Assembly: GCA_019426215.1 (NCBI GenBank)
Contig: CM033399.1
Coordinates: 35,845,022-35,909,021, forward strand
From: Buddleja alternifolia
Lineage: Eukaryota > Streptophyta > Magnoliopsida > Lamiales > Scrophulariaceae
Length of the DNA stretch: 64,000 nucleotides
Reading direction: 5' to 3'
Position numbers and translations under genes: made by a program. Shown piece after piece: positions 23,020 through 34,605 of the stretch. Numbering within the stretch: the first letter of the stretch is position 1; each line of letters starts with the position of its first letter. The notes below the pieces were generated by a model. That model saw only the letters and a list, made by a program, of their open reading frames with translations. It did no database searches and was not told the origin of the DNA.

Positions 23020-23688
23020 CACTACTAGAAAACACCCAAATAGCAAGAAGGAAAATACCTATCTAAATGATGAATTTCGTTGCTAATTTATGTTACCAAC
23101 GAAATCAGCAACGTAAATGTCCACGTTGCTATATCGTTCGTAGCTAATTTCAGCGACGAAACTTTTCGTTGCTGATTTAGCAACGTAATTCACCAACGTA
23201 ATTTTACGCTGCTGCTCAGCTACGAAACGAATACCTAGCTAATTTCAGTAAGTGAATACTTCGTTGTTAATGTAAAACGAAAATCACCAACGAAAATATT
23301 ACGTTGCTAAATTCGATACTAATATATTTTAAAATATTAAAAAAATATTATTTAGCAAAGAATATTTTTGCTGCTAAATTTGATTAATTCAAACATTAGC
23401 AACAAAACTTTGGATTCCTAATTTCATTGCTAATATTTCAAATGATTTCTTAAATATCAAATTATATTTATTTCCAAATGTACCTAATTAACAGATAAAT
23501 AAATGCATATTCATCGAAATCACCAAAATAAAATCTAGCACAATACATTAATATAAAATACCAATCACAATATTCCAAAGGTCTAGATAACCTACAACAT
23601 GCATACCTATAAAAACCATTCGTCATAACATATTTATAATAAAACGTCATCATGAAACCGAAAAAAAGTGTCCAATATTAGCAACAAA

Positions 23689-25054
23689 CTACTCTTGAGA
23701 ATGGCGTTGACTGAAAGAATTATGTTGACTGGGAGAAGGGACCTGGTCAGGCAACTGACAATGAACCGCAGGATGTTGGCTTGATGCTTGATAATGTCCG
23801 GGACCATGAAACTGAGTAGCTGGAGTCATGAAATAGCCAGGATGTGGAGCTGGATAGTAACCGGGAGCTGTAGGTAGGTACTGTCCAGAACCAGTAGCTG
23901 GGTACTGACTATGACTAGGAGCTGAAGCTGAAGGTGGATACTGTCCGGCAGGAGTTGAAGGTGGGTACTGTCCGGCGGGAGCTGAAGGTGGGTACTGTCC
24001 GGCAGGAGCTGAAGGTGGGTACTGTCTGGTGAGAGCTGAAGGTGGGTACTGACCAGGAGATGGAGCAGAGTGCTGCGAAGAAGAGTATTGGCCAGGAGAA
24101 AAGTGTTGGCCTGAAAAATTAGCTTGACAAGCCCGAATAAAAGAGAGGATTTCACTAAGACTAGTTTTTATTTCTTGTTGCTCTCTCTTTATTTCTCGCA
24201 TTTCTTCCTTAAGTTGCTGTACTTCTGCCGGTGAAGAGTTGTTGTTTGGGAAAGTACCACAAGAAGTGAAGCTGGCACTGTATGAGTTTCCAAACCCATA
24301 GCAACGCCCATTTTTTGGGCCGCCTGACGCCTCAACCGATGCTTCAGGAATAAATGTAGATGACCCTTGGGACAACATCGCACTTCCACTACTCTGCGGA
24401 TGATTCTCCTTTAATCTAGTGTAAGTCTCCTGAAAAGAAAGATATATTTAAAATCAAATAATAACTCTATATTGTGATGCTTACTACTAATTGACCAAAA
24501 AGACTCACCGATGTTCTTTTTGATTTCTCATCTACAAAAGGTCCTTTTCCTTGGTTCGTTCTATGACATCGATTAAAACCATTTCATGAGGCATATTGGT
24601 ATTCCGCCATTTTTGTTAGCCTACAATTTTCAACATATAAATAGTGCATCAAAATTATTGCAAAAAAATTCATAAACATATTGAAGGTTCTAGAATTAAC
24701 AAAGAATAAGTGTATAGGTTTCTCACTTTCAAGCTACAACACATTCAAGCAAAGAAGCACAAGTCCCCCAAAAAACCAAAATTCATAATATCATGTTCAA
24801 TATGTCATCATGCAGAGAACTATTAAAAGATTTGAACTTAGGTTATCATTTCAATTTAAGTGCAAATGTAAATTAGGTTGATGTATGGATTACTTAAGTG
24901 TATTTTATCAAATATGATTCTTTAATATTAATATAATTTTAGAATATTTACATAAAAACATATACAATTGTAAATAATAGTGTTGGTTAGATAATTTTGT
25001 ATATTAAATACAGGAACTTGTATATATAACAAAACTACATGCATTCATATAAGC

Positions 25055-25094
<40 letters not shown>

Positions 25095-25740
25095 CCAAAT
25101 GTATTAGAATATATTGTAATATACCACTACATACTGTAATTCTCACTTAGAAATATATTAATAGAGTAACTTCATAAATTACTTGAAATTAATATATATG
25201 ATAAAAGTATATTAACCAACTCCTTAGTTGAAATTAATGAACAATACTATCAGAACCTACAATTTCAACTATTTCATCTCATTTTACACATGAACATAGC
25301 AGTGTATAATGCATTCTGACAATGGAATAAGACAATTTCATCTCAAAATTTAAATTGACTCTATCAAACACTTATCAAATAATAATTCTTCGAAATGCAT
25401 TTTAAATATATAAATGAAAATTTTCACTTACCATCCTTCGAGCATGAAGAGGAATAGGAACAGTACCCGCCGAGCTCTTAACCGTCCCATTACCATCTCG
25501 GTCAGAAACTCTATTCTTACGGTTATTTTCTTGAAGTTTTTTAAACTTATCAGTATCCCATATATCCCAAAGGGCATCCCAAATATCTTGTCTCATATAG
25601 TCTGGTGGGGATGCAGACCTAGATTTCTTTACAGTTCTAAGTCGCATCATCTCTGCAGAAAAAGATCGGCTATAATAGCTTTTGAAAATGTTGTAAACTT
25701 GCTGCTCCGACCATTGAGCATGCCAAGTGAATTTTTCCTA
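23689..25740 (-). pseudogene. CACTA second gene (TNPA-like, Transposase_24-type)
   Basis: Three minus-strand exons can be followed. The first, about 25738-25436, encodes WDALWDIWDTDKFKKLQENN, typical of the plant Transposase_24 region. A middle exon lies at about 24621-24509 (GKGPFVDEKSKRT). The last, about 24432-23689, begins ETYTRLKENHPQSSG. The last exon has a predicted coiled coil (QQLKEEMREIKREQQEIKTS) and then a Pro/Gln/Tyr-rich tail with about five near-identical units of GQYPPSAPA. In the frame that gives the conserved words, the middle exon holds a stop near 24585, so the gene is probably broken. Such proteins bind subterminal repeats in En/Spm. Confidence 0.6.
25055..25092. repeat. 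(TA)n microsatellite in CACTA intron
   Basis: About 17 TA units in an AT-rich non-coding stretch (24650-25400) between exons of the second CACTA gene. Nothing else is recognised in that stretch. Confidence 0.8.
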
Positions 25741-28700
25741 CATACAAATTTTAAAGTTTATGTACATGAGAAATATATTTTTCAAGAGCTCAAAAACTAA
25801 GAAAAGTCCGGGATTGACTTCTTCTTCTTGACTATTAACATCAGCCAAAATAGCAACATCATCAAGTTCATTATCTAATATGATACGAGCTGGATCAGAA
25901 TTTAACTCTTGGTAAAAATTCTCTAATGGTGTCTGCTGACTGTGTACAGGGGTATGACTTATCTCATATGTGCTTCTTGCCTTAACTTTAAAAACTATCC
26001 GCCAATTTCGATCTATTGCTTTCTTTCTCCAAGGGTATGGCGCATAGTACACTTGATGACATTGAGAAGCAAGCACAAAAGGATTATCTTCGGCTATTGT
26101 ACGATTATAGTTAATATCAACAAACTTGTATCTCGAATGGACCTTCGTTCCATGTTTTCCCGTATCAAACCATTTACACTTGAATAATATTATAGTGTTG
26201 CCAGAACCTAAGAAACTCAACTCATGAATTTCCAGCAATTCCCCATAATAGTCTAAATTGGAATCATCGTAATAACCCCCTTTGATATAGACTCCACTAT
26301 TCATTGTACATCTTGTTTCCCCATATTCAAGTGTGTGGAATCTATACCCATTCACAAAATACCCATTCCAACGCTTAACAACACTATTAAACCCACGTGA
26401 AAATTGTTTGATATCTTTGTCTGTTATTTGGTTGGAAGGATTCTCAACCTATAAGCATTAGGAATGAAAATTCATGTTAATATAAATAATATTTTCTTTA
26501 TCGAATTCTACTATAAATAATAAATAAGAACTCACATAATTGCAAAACCATGTGGCGAACTCTTTATCGCGCATCACTCCTAATGCCTTATCAGTGAGAT
26601 TTGGTATTTGAGCTTGTTTCTCAACATCATATAACCTATAATTCATATATCATTAACATTTAACTAACATTTGAGACTAATCTACAAAATATTAGCTGTT
26701 ATATTTACTTACTCGACATATTCAGAGATCTCTGGACAATTCAAAATAATATAAATTGTAGCTGCAGCCTTCTCAGGTGGACTTAAAGTTCGATTGGGAT
26801 CTTTCGGGCTAAAGGGGCGACCGAGGCATTTGAATACAGATAATCGGCTGCTGGATTCCACTTGATTGACGTTATCATTACGTCCTATGGTCCTGGACCT
26901 TGTTACCACCTCAGGAGCAAAGAAATGAGAGCAAAAAGTTGAAGTTTCCTCAATTAAATAAGCTTCAACTATTGATCCCTCCACGCGTGCCTTATTCTTG
27001 ACTTTGCGTTTCAATGTGTTCAAAAACCTATGGATGTCAAAAATATTAAATTTCATATAACACAAAATAGAATATTATCTTCTCAAGCTTGCACAATGTT
27101 ACAGCAATATTATCCTCCATTTTTTTCATATCTGGCTCGGAGAGAATAGTTGAACACAAATCTCTAAAAAACTTGCTTAGCTCAGTCAAGCCATTCCACA
27201 CAGATTCTGGCAATAAATCTCGGAATGCAATAGGAAGCAATCTCTCCATTAAAACATGACAGTCGTGACTCTTCATTCCATGCAAAGAGCAATCATCCAA
27301 ATTAACACATCTAGCCAAGTTCGACGCGTACCCATCTGGAAGTCGCAAGTTTTTAATCCACTTTAGAACGATCTGTCGTTCATCCTTTGACAACGTATAA
27401 TTGGCTTTAGGTTTAAGATATTTTCCATTCATCTCCTTTAGTTCAAGATCCCGACACTTACAGATGTTTTGGAGGTCTAGTCTGGCTTTTACATTATCCT
27501 TAGTTTTACCTTTCACATCCATAACAGTGTTGAATACATTGTCAAACATGTTTTTTTCAATGTGCATCACATCCAAATTATGTCGTATCAAGTTTGTATT
27601 CCAATATGGTAAATCCCAAAAGATACTTCGTTTCAACCAATTGTGAGTTTCACCAAACCCTTCTATTCTCTCCTTATCCTTGGTCTTACCAAACTGAATG
27701 TTTGGTAATGATGCCACTGCAGCCTCGAGCTCTTCACCAGTTAAACGAATAAGAGGTGAATCCATCTCCAACCTTCCCTTGGTGAAATTGTCCTTTTGAT
27801 ATCTGTAGGGATGATCTAATGGCAAAAATTGTCTATGACAATCAAAGAAGCATGATTTTACACCATGTTTAAGTCTAAAAGACTTGATACCATTCATGCA
27901 ATAAGGACACGCCAACTTCCCATGTGTACTCCAACCAGACAACATTCCGTAAGCGGGAAAGTCACTGATGGTCCACATTAGTGCTGCCCTCATCTGGAAG
28001 TTTTGTTTTTTAAATACATCATAAGTCTCAACTCCATCGTTCCATAATGTTTCCAACTCGTCTATCAAAGGTTGCAAGTACACATCCAAGCTCTTACCTG
28101 GACTTCTTGGACCAGGAACAAGTAAAGTAAGAAACATATAAGGTTGATCCATGCACATCCACGGAGGTAAATTATAAGGCGTGACAATAACCGGCCAACA
28201 AGAGTAAGGTCTAGATGTTTGATTATGGGGATTAAACCCATCAGATGATAACGCAAGACTAACATTTCGGGCCTCATCTGCAAAGGTAGGATGAGTACGG
28301 TCAAAGTGCTTCCAAGCCTCACCATCCCGGGGATGGCAGAGTTTTCCATCTTCACAGGGGCTATCCTTGTGCCAACTCATGTGCTCTGCAGTAGTCTTCG
28401 ACGTGTACAACCTTTATAGTCTCAGTATAAGTGGAAAGTAACTTAACTGTTTAAATGGTACATCTTTGTGCCTTTTCTTTCCGCCACGCTTGTTAGGCTT
28501 GAACCTAGGATGGTGACATATCTTACATTCTCGCAACTCTTTGTCATCCTTCCAATACAACATGCAATCATTCTCGCATGCATCAATCTTATCAACCCCA
28601 AGCCCGAGTGGTGCGACCACCTTCTTACTTGAATAAAAACTATCTGGTAACTTATGTCCCTTTGGCAACATTCGCTCAAATGCCTTTAAAAAACGATTAA

Positions 28701-29265
28701 AGTGCCATTCGCTTAAGTTTGATTCGGATTTTATGTTTAAGAGCTCCGACAATGCTGATAGTTCCGAGTAATCCTCACATCCGGGCCATAGAGGACTATT
28801 TGCAGCATCTTTCATTTTGAAAATTTTTTGAACTGTTGGGTTTAGGGCTTCAGGCTCGTCCCTAGTATTCCAATCAAATTCAGGGCCAGCAGCATCAGTA
28901 ACCATTTCCCTGAACGAATCATAGTTTTCTTGAGTGATTAATGGTTCGGTGACCATTGGTTCACTCATACGATTTGTCGGGGATTGAGTAGGTGTTTTGT
29001 CCCAAATTGGTTCCCCTTGTTTCACCCAATTAATATAATCACGTTCAAACCCTCTCGAAATAAGGTGAAAACTAACCATGTCAGGAAGAATATATTTTAA
29101 ACTCTTACAATCCCAACACGGACATCTAATTTTTCCTTGGTCCATATATCTTGGGTACTGTTGGCATAACTCTATGAATCCTTTAACCCCCATTCGATAC
29201 TCATCTGTAACACCACGTCCACCGGGAGAAACACGATTCTTAATCCAACTCCTATCTGGAGGCAT
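25738..29265 (-). pseudogene. CACTA transposase gene (TNP2-like, Transposase_21)
   Basis: The minus frame 29265-28414 starts MPPDRSWIKNR, the standard start of the transposase-associated domain, with the Cys-rich KIRCPCWDC motif. It continues in the same frame past a single TAA at 28414-28416 into 28410-27046, the Transposase_21 core (GMLSGWSTHGKLACPYCM). That core is followed by the beginning of a DUF4218-like region (HDCHVLMERLLPIAFRDLLP). After a short intron the frame resumes at about 27029 with NTLKRKVKNKARVEGSIVEA. A conserved segment normally between KLEKI and this point is missing, so part of DUF4218 is deleted. Further exons lie near 26700-26530, 26452-26360 and 26355-25738 (DUF4216-like, HTLEYGETRCTMNSGV). 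The stop and the deletion make it defective. Confidence 0.85.
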
Positions 29266-29279
29266 GATAGTGCTGCATT

Positions 29280-30250
29280 AAAATCAACTTTTAGATATTG
29301 TATTGTACAAAATGGATTCTTGTACTTCAATTGTACCTCAATTTAGAGAATAACATTAGTTTTAGATAAGATTGACGAACAAATATATTGTCCCCAAGGG
29401 TTGGGCATTGAGCCAAGTTCGAGCCAAAAAATACTTGTTTGGAAGATCACGAGCCTGACTAAAAAAAATTATTTATTCATTAATATGTATAATATAGTAT
29501 TTATTTTATTTATTAATATATTATTATATTTTCAGTTTGTTTTATATATATAAATAATGATATATTTAATATTTATCGAGATTATATTTAACAATATATA
29601 TTAATACCAAAAAATGTATTTTTTTAATTTTTTCGTAGCTCGACCTTGGCTCAAGCTCGAAACTCTTGGTTCGAGTTCGAGATCGAGCCGATAAATTTGG
29701 TAGGCTCGGTTCGAGCTTGACTCATGGGTACACCCCTCCCCATCTCTCCAAACCCAAAAAAAATAAAATCGATTAAATAAAAATAAAAATTATCTCTTAT
29801 AAATACTTGAACATGTAAAACTTGTTACTAAAGTCTAAATTGCCTAAATCAATGTTTACATTATATTACAAAATGATATTATTCAATTTTTGTGATAAAT
29901 ATTAGAGTATGACTTGTCAATATAAAGAAATAAATCCTAAGAGAATGTCATGGCTATATATTTAGCCCAATTAAATTGTCCCACTTTATCAAAAAAGAAA
30001 AAAAAAATTATATATCAAAAAAGAAGATTGTCCCACTTTTTCTTATTCTTACACGCTTTTTTTCTTTTTCCCTTTTTCCCCCTGTTTTCCCTTTCTCTTT
30101 CACCATTTTCACCGAACTCCATTGTCGGCTGTGATGACCTGCTTGAAGCAATTTCCAGTCTAATACTAAATTTAAAAAATTTCCTTCACAGAATATTCTT
30201 TATTTCTGCCTTTGATTTCCATTTTAATTTAAAGTTTTCCTTAATTTTTC
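29280..30250. other. CACTA 5' internal non-coding DNA
   Basis: AT-rich, with a stretch at 29400-29740 rich in 'gctcgag' and 'gttcgag' words ('agctcgaccttggctcaagctcg'). The text at 8180-8210 near the cyclase ('acgagctcgagctcgag') has a similar ring. No gene recognised. Confidence 0.35.
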
Positions 30251-30284
30251 TTTCTTCTTCACCACGTTCGCTTTACAAAGCCTA

Positions 30285-30510
30285 GAGCTACCTCAATCCG
30301 TCCCGGTCCGTTCCGCCGAGAAATCGGTGATCCAGCCGCTCCAATCCGATTTCTCAGCGGAACGGCCGAGAAATCGGTGATTCTTTCCGATCCACGCCTG
30401 CTTCCGTTATAGTCTGGAACTTTGGAACGCCGGGCTCCGTTCCCGTGCTGGAACGGGCGTTCCGGCCGATATCCCGGTGTTTCGGCGAACCATGTATTCA
30501 ACTGTGGCAA
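30285..30510. repeat. GC-rich block with internal repeats in the CACTA element
   Basis: A sharp GC-rich island in AT-rich DNA. 'gaaatcggtgat' occurs twice (about 30321 and 30370), with 'cgttccg' and 'ggaacgg' words in both orientations. A minus frame (30570-30259) reads through it and begins MLLASTVGIERAYVSEIHSM, but I recognise no family. It may be captured foreign DNA. Confidence 0.45.
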
Positions 30511-30699
30511 CATAGAATGAATTTCACTAACATATGCCCTTTCAATACCAACTGTTGAAGCTAACAACATTTACTAATTTCAATAACAAATGGTAAGAGC
30601 TTTAATCACTTCACATAATGGATTACTCAAATTCACATAATTGGAAGAAATAATCTCGAAATACAAAATCCCTCTCTTTTAAATGTACCTCAAAAAAAC

Positions 30700-31160
30700 T
30701 GGAGGTGGACAAGACAAAATCCCCTCTTTCAAGACTTAGGCGGAAATGTACCTCAAAAAAACTAACCAAACGCGACGACGACTACAGCGGCGGCGGTATC
30801 TGGAGGAGATGATGGTGGTTCGAACTGGTCGTACTCTTAAAACATAAGGTAAAGAGAAAAATTTCAAACCTCTGAAGCAAAATTTTTCAAACCTCAAAAA
30901 CATAAGGTAAAGATGATGGAGGAGATGATGGTGATTCGATTTCAACATGGGATTTGTCAAACCTCTCAAGCAAATTTTTTTTAAAGAGGACAAGACAAAA
31001 TCCCCTCTTTCAAGACTTAGTCGGAAATGTACCTAAAAAAACTTAACCAAACGCGACGGCGGCGACTGTGACTACGGCGGCGAAGGCGGCGGCGGTATCT
31101 GGAGGAGATGATGGTGGTTCGAACTAGTCGGAGGTGGTGCGAGAGGTTGTCTGCGAGAGG
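30700..31160. repeat. Direct duplication inside the CACTA element
   Basis: About 110 bp containing 'caagacaaaatcccctcttt', 'cggaaatgtacct', 'aaccaaacgcgac' and 'tggaggagatgatggtggtt' occurs at about 30709-30826 and again at about 30989-31125. The second copy has extra 'ggcggc' triplets. 'aacctctcaagcaaa' is also echoed. Non-coding as far as can be seen. Confidence 0.75.
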
Positions 31161-31565
31161 AAGACTTAAGAGGTTGGAGGTTAGGGCTTAGGAATTCTGA
31201 TTGAATCTGAAAAGCCCCAATTAATTCCCGCTTTAATATATTCCTTCAATAAAAAAATGCCCCAATTCCCGCTTTAAAATATCTCTTCTGTTGTAGTGGC
31301 AATGATATTAATATATTATATGCTAACTTTCAACCAAAAAGGTGCTTTAGTGTAGTGGAAATGAGACTTTATATTTTTCTGGGAATATTAATCATTGCAT
31401 ATTTAATCAAAGGAAAAAGCTTTCCTCACGGTGTGTAAGGATATTTAAACCTTACAGACCAATCTCAGCCACACAATCTGGCAAAGAGGAACCGACAACC
31501 TGCTCTCTAAGTTACCTAATTTTATTAATGATAAATTGCAATTTGCCCCACTTCTTCTACCTAAT

Positions 31566-32010
31566 TAAAACGGTTCATGAATCCGAGCTTTCTACAATGA
31601 GTTATGAATTTGCACAGCTGTGCGCACAGCTGTGCGCACAGCCGACAGATTTTTAGCTAACTTTGAATACAAAACTGATTTGTTCTGGACGTCTCCTGAT
31701 TATGTTCGATATATGTGTGGATAACCCTATGTGTCTAGTTTTATGGGAAGAAAACGGTTCATGAATCCGAGTTTTCTACAATGAGTTATGAATTTTCTCG
31801 TGAAGACGCGCACAGCTGTCCGCACAGCCGACAGATTTTTAGCTAACTTTGAATACAAAACTGATTTGTTCTAGACGTCTCCTGCTTATGTTCGATATAT
31901 GTATGGATAACCCTATGTGTCTAGTTTTATGGGAAGAAAACGGTTCATGAATCCGAGTTTTTTACAATGAGTTATGAATTTTCTCGTGAAGACGCGCATA
32001 GCTATCTGCA
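31566..32010. repeat. Tandem repeat, about 185 bp x 2.4
   Basis: 'aaaacggttcatgaatccgag' starts at about 31567, 31752 and 31938. The first two units run on through 'gacagatttttagctaactt' and 'gacgtctcctg'. The first unit carries the perfect 20-bp palindrome GTGCGCACAGCTGTGCGCAC at 31620-31639, which the others have lost. The block sits within a segment (31532-32200) whose ends ('gcaatttgccccac' and 'aaaattgcaatttttccc') look like a decayed MULE. Confidence 0.8.
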
Positions 32011-32209
32011 CATGTCAAAAATCCGTCAAAGTTAATGGAAAAATTGTGGTTTTCACTTGTGGTTGACGGAAAAACTAACGGCGGTACCAAAAGTGAGAAA
32101 AAAAAAACATTTTTGGTACCAAAAGTGAGAAAACTGTAAAACGTGGTACCATTTGCGAACTTGCCTTATTCTACGGTACCAAAATTGCAATTTTTCCCAA
32201 GTTTAATAA

Positions 32210-32897
32210 AAATCATATGTGTAGTAGGGGTGAATGGTTGGAAGATGTGGACAACTTGATATATAATTTTTAAATAATAAACTTTTAAAATGTATAAAAA
32301 AAATAATTATTATTCAAAATTTTGGGTTTCGGGCTAAATTTCGACTGATATTGAACAAAAGAGTTTTAATATTATTTTTAAGTTTCGAAAAATTTCAGGT
32401 TTCGGTTGAAATTTCAGAAGATATTTTGCAAAATTGGATCGAAAGTGAGGTTTAGCTTTGGGACCCCCGAAAACCCAAAATTTCAGTCAAAATTTCGAGG
32501 TTTCGAGGAAAATTTAAGACCATATTGTATGTACATTATAAGTCATTGGATAATATATATCAAATTAATTAAAGTTTAGAATAGGGGTACGATATGGTAT
32601 TCGGGAATATGCACAACAGATATGGGTACGATATGGATAAAATACTGCACGAAATAATATTTAGGAGTATTTGTGCATCATATTATATCATCCAAACAAC
32701 AAGATTTGTATCATTAATTTAATTCACAATGTTAAGTATCTTTTAATCGGTCTAAAGTTTCAAAGCTATTTATCTATATTTAGTTTAAAGTTTAGGGTTT
32801 AAGGTTTAAGGTTTTAAGTTTAGGGTTTAGGGCATAGGTGTCCATTTATCATGAAGAATATCAATTTAATAATAATATAGTATACTTGTTAATGATA

Positions 32898-32940
<43 letters not shown>

Positions 32941-33285
32941 CCTCTATTACTTTAATCTTAATCTAAAATTAATAATTAGCTATAACAATGAAATTTGATC
33001 TAATGATCAATGCCAATATAATTGATCATATAACAAATTCATAATTTTCATGTAAGTTTAAATAAATAAATAATACTAATTAAGATAAGTATAATTTAGT
33101 AATATTATATAATATATAGCGTAATAACATTTTTAGTACTTGTAACTTCAATAATATAACAAATATATTGTATTTAATTATAGGCAACATAGTACTAATT
33201 CACTAATAAATTAATATACACTTTAATTCAATATATTAGATAGTTATATCTTCAAAAAAAATATTAAATAATTTTTAAATTGTTA
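32210..33285. other. CACTA internal AT-rich DNA with (TA)n and telomere-like words
   Basis: Contains repeated 'tttcgggtt' and 'aaatttcag' words (32320-32510), a run of 'agtttagggtttaaggtttaag' near 32785-32830 that is rich in the telomere-like word TTTAGGG, and a (TA)n run at 32898-32938. No gene recognised. Confidence 0.45.
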
Positions 33286-33289
33286 TAAA

Positions 33290-33661
33290 TCTATTAGCAT
33301 CGAAGTTCTTTGTTGCTATGACTTTTCGATTTTTCGATTTGCATTCTGCAAGGAAAAGTTCGTTGCTAATAATAAAAGATATACATATATTTTTAATGAA
33401 ATAATTAGCTAGGAATTCTGCAACGAATAATTTGGCGGGAAAGTTCCCTCCAAAACGAAATTTTTTGATCAAAGTCAGCTACGAAAATCTGCAAGGAAAA
33501 GATTCGTTCATGAAGTCTGCAACGAAAAAATTCGCTGCTAGGTTTAGTTTTCGAAAATGGATACCACGAAATTCATTTACCTTGCTAAAATCGTTGAGAA
33601 TCACCAACGTATTAACCATTCTTGCTAATTTACGTTGCTATTTCAATGTTTTCTAGTAGTG
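33290..33661 (+). mobile_element. Second CACTA right terminus nested inside the large element
   Basis: Ends ...CAATGTTTTCTAGTAGTG at 33661. It is preceded by subterminal 'ctgcaacgaa', 'gctacgaaa' and 'cttgctaa' repeats and followed by 'taa'. Its terminal sequence matches the left end at 23020 as well as the outer right end does. It is either a nested deleted relative or an older right end. Confidence 0.65.
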
Positions 33662-33834
33662 TAATGGAGTTGTTACCAAGACATATGCTGCATACAATCT
33701 TCTACTCTACCTGCTAGCAAGCCATGTATGTTGGTATACTTAGAACTTTCATTTAATTTTTAACACTTGAAATTTTCGGTAGAGCCCTTTTTTATCACAA
33801 ATATTAGTTTGTGATGATTTATCTTATTTTCTTA

Positions 33835-33935
33835 GGTCCTCAGAGCTTCCAATTGGAGAAGCAAGAGTTATAAGGCTAATGTTAGTCAACTCATTTCTAC
33901 TCGTGCGGCTGGTGCTCGGGGTTCACTACTAGTTA
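33835..33935 (+). pseudogene. Possible spliced exon of a CACTA ORF in plus orientation
   Basis: After 'ttttcttag', a short stretch reads SNWRSKSYKANVSQLISTRA on the plus strand. This is plausible as the start of a Transposase_24-type protein, but it is opposite in direction to the main CACTA genes. It would belong to a second, mostly deleted element between 33661 and 34605. Family assignment is tentative. Confidence 0.3.
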
Positions 33936-34605
33936 TGATATTCACCACTTTAATTTGTTATTTTTACGACTTTTTATTACATATTATGACAATGGGTATT
34001 TTGTATTTGAATATTAATGATTTAGGTTATGTAGACATGTGATAATATTTTTTGAATTGATATTTTATATTAATGTTATTGTATTGAAATTCTATTTTGT
34101 GGTTTCGTGGAATGTGTACTATTATTAATTGATTAATTATGTACATTTGAAAATAATTGTAATTTGAATTTATAGAAAATCATTAGAATATTTACCAAAA
34201 AAATTAGCATACAACCTTTCGTTGGCAATTTAAGAAAATCAAATTTACCAACGAAAATATTTCTTCCTAAAATATATTATTTTATTATATATTTGGAATA
34301 AACTAGCATCGAACTCTGCACGAAATAGTTCCATTGATGATTTCGTTGTCAAAGTAGCAACGAAACACGTCCTTGCTGAAATTAGCAAGGTAATTATGCC
34401 TTTCTGATCAGGAACGAAGTACTTCGTTCGTGAATGACGTTGCTAAATCAGCAACGAAAACCTTCCTTGCTGAAGATTAGCTTAGGCTCGATTTAGGTTG
34501 GAGAACACTTACATTGCTGATTTCGTTGCTAACATAAATTAGCAACAAAACTGCTCATTTACCAAGGAATTTCCCACCTTTCTATTTAGATGTTTTCTTG
34601 TAGTG

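Larger units (their letters stand above)
23020..34605 (-). mobile_element. CACTA (En/Spm-type) DNA transposon, about 11.6 kb
   Basis: Left end CACTACTAGAAAACACCC at 23020; right end ...ATGTTTTCTTGTAGTG at 34605. The outer 90 bp or so on the two sides are inverted copies of each other (ttgctgatttcgttg, then acataaattagcaac, then the terminus), followed inward by many 'gcaacgaaa' and 'gctaattt' subterminal repeats. Both usual CACTA genes lie inside on the minus strand, so the 5' end is at the right. The flanking trinucleotides are tac and ttc, not an exact 3-bp duplication. The sequence right of 34605 continues the composite repeat also seen at 14966, which supports that boundary. The 5' third is swollen by other repeats. 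Confidence 0.85.
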
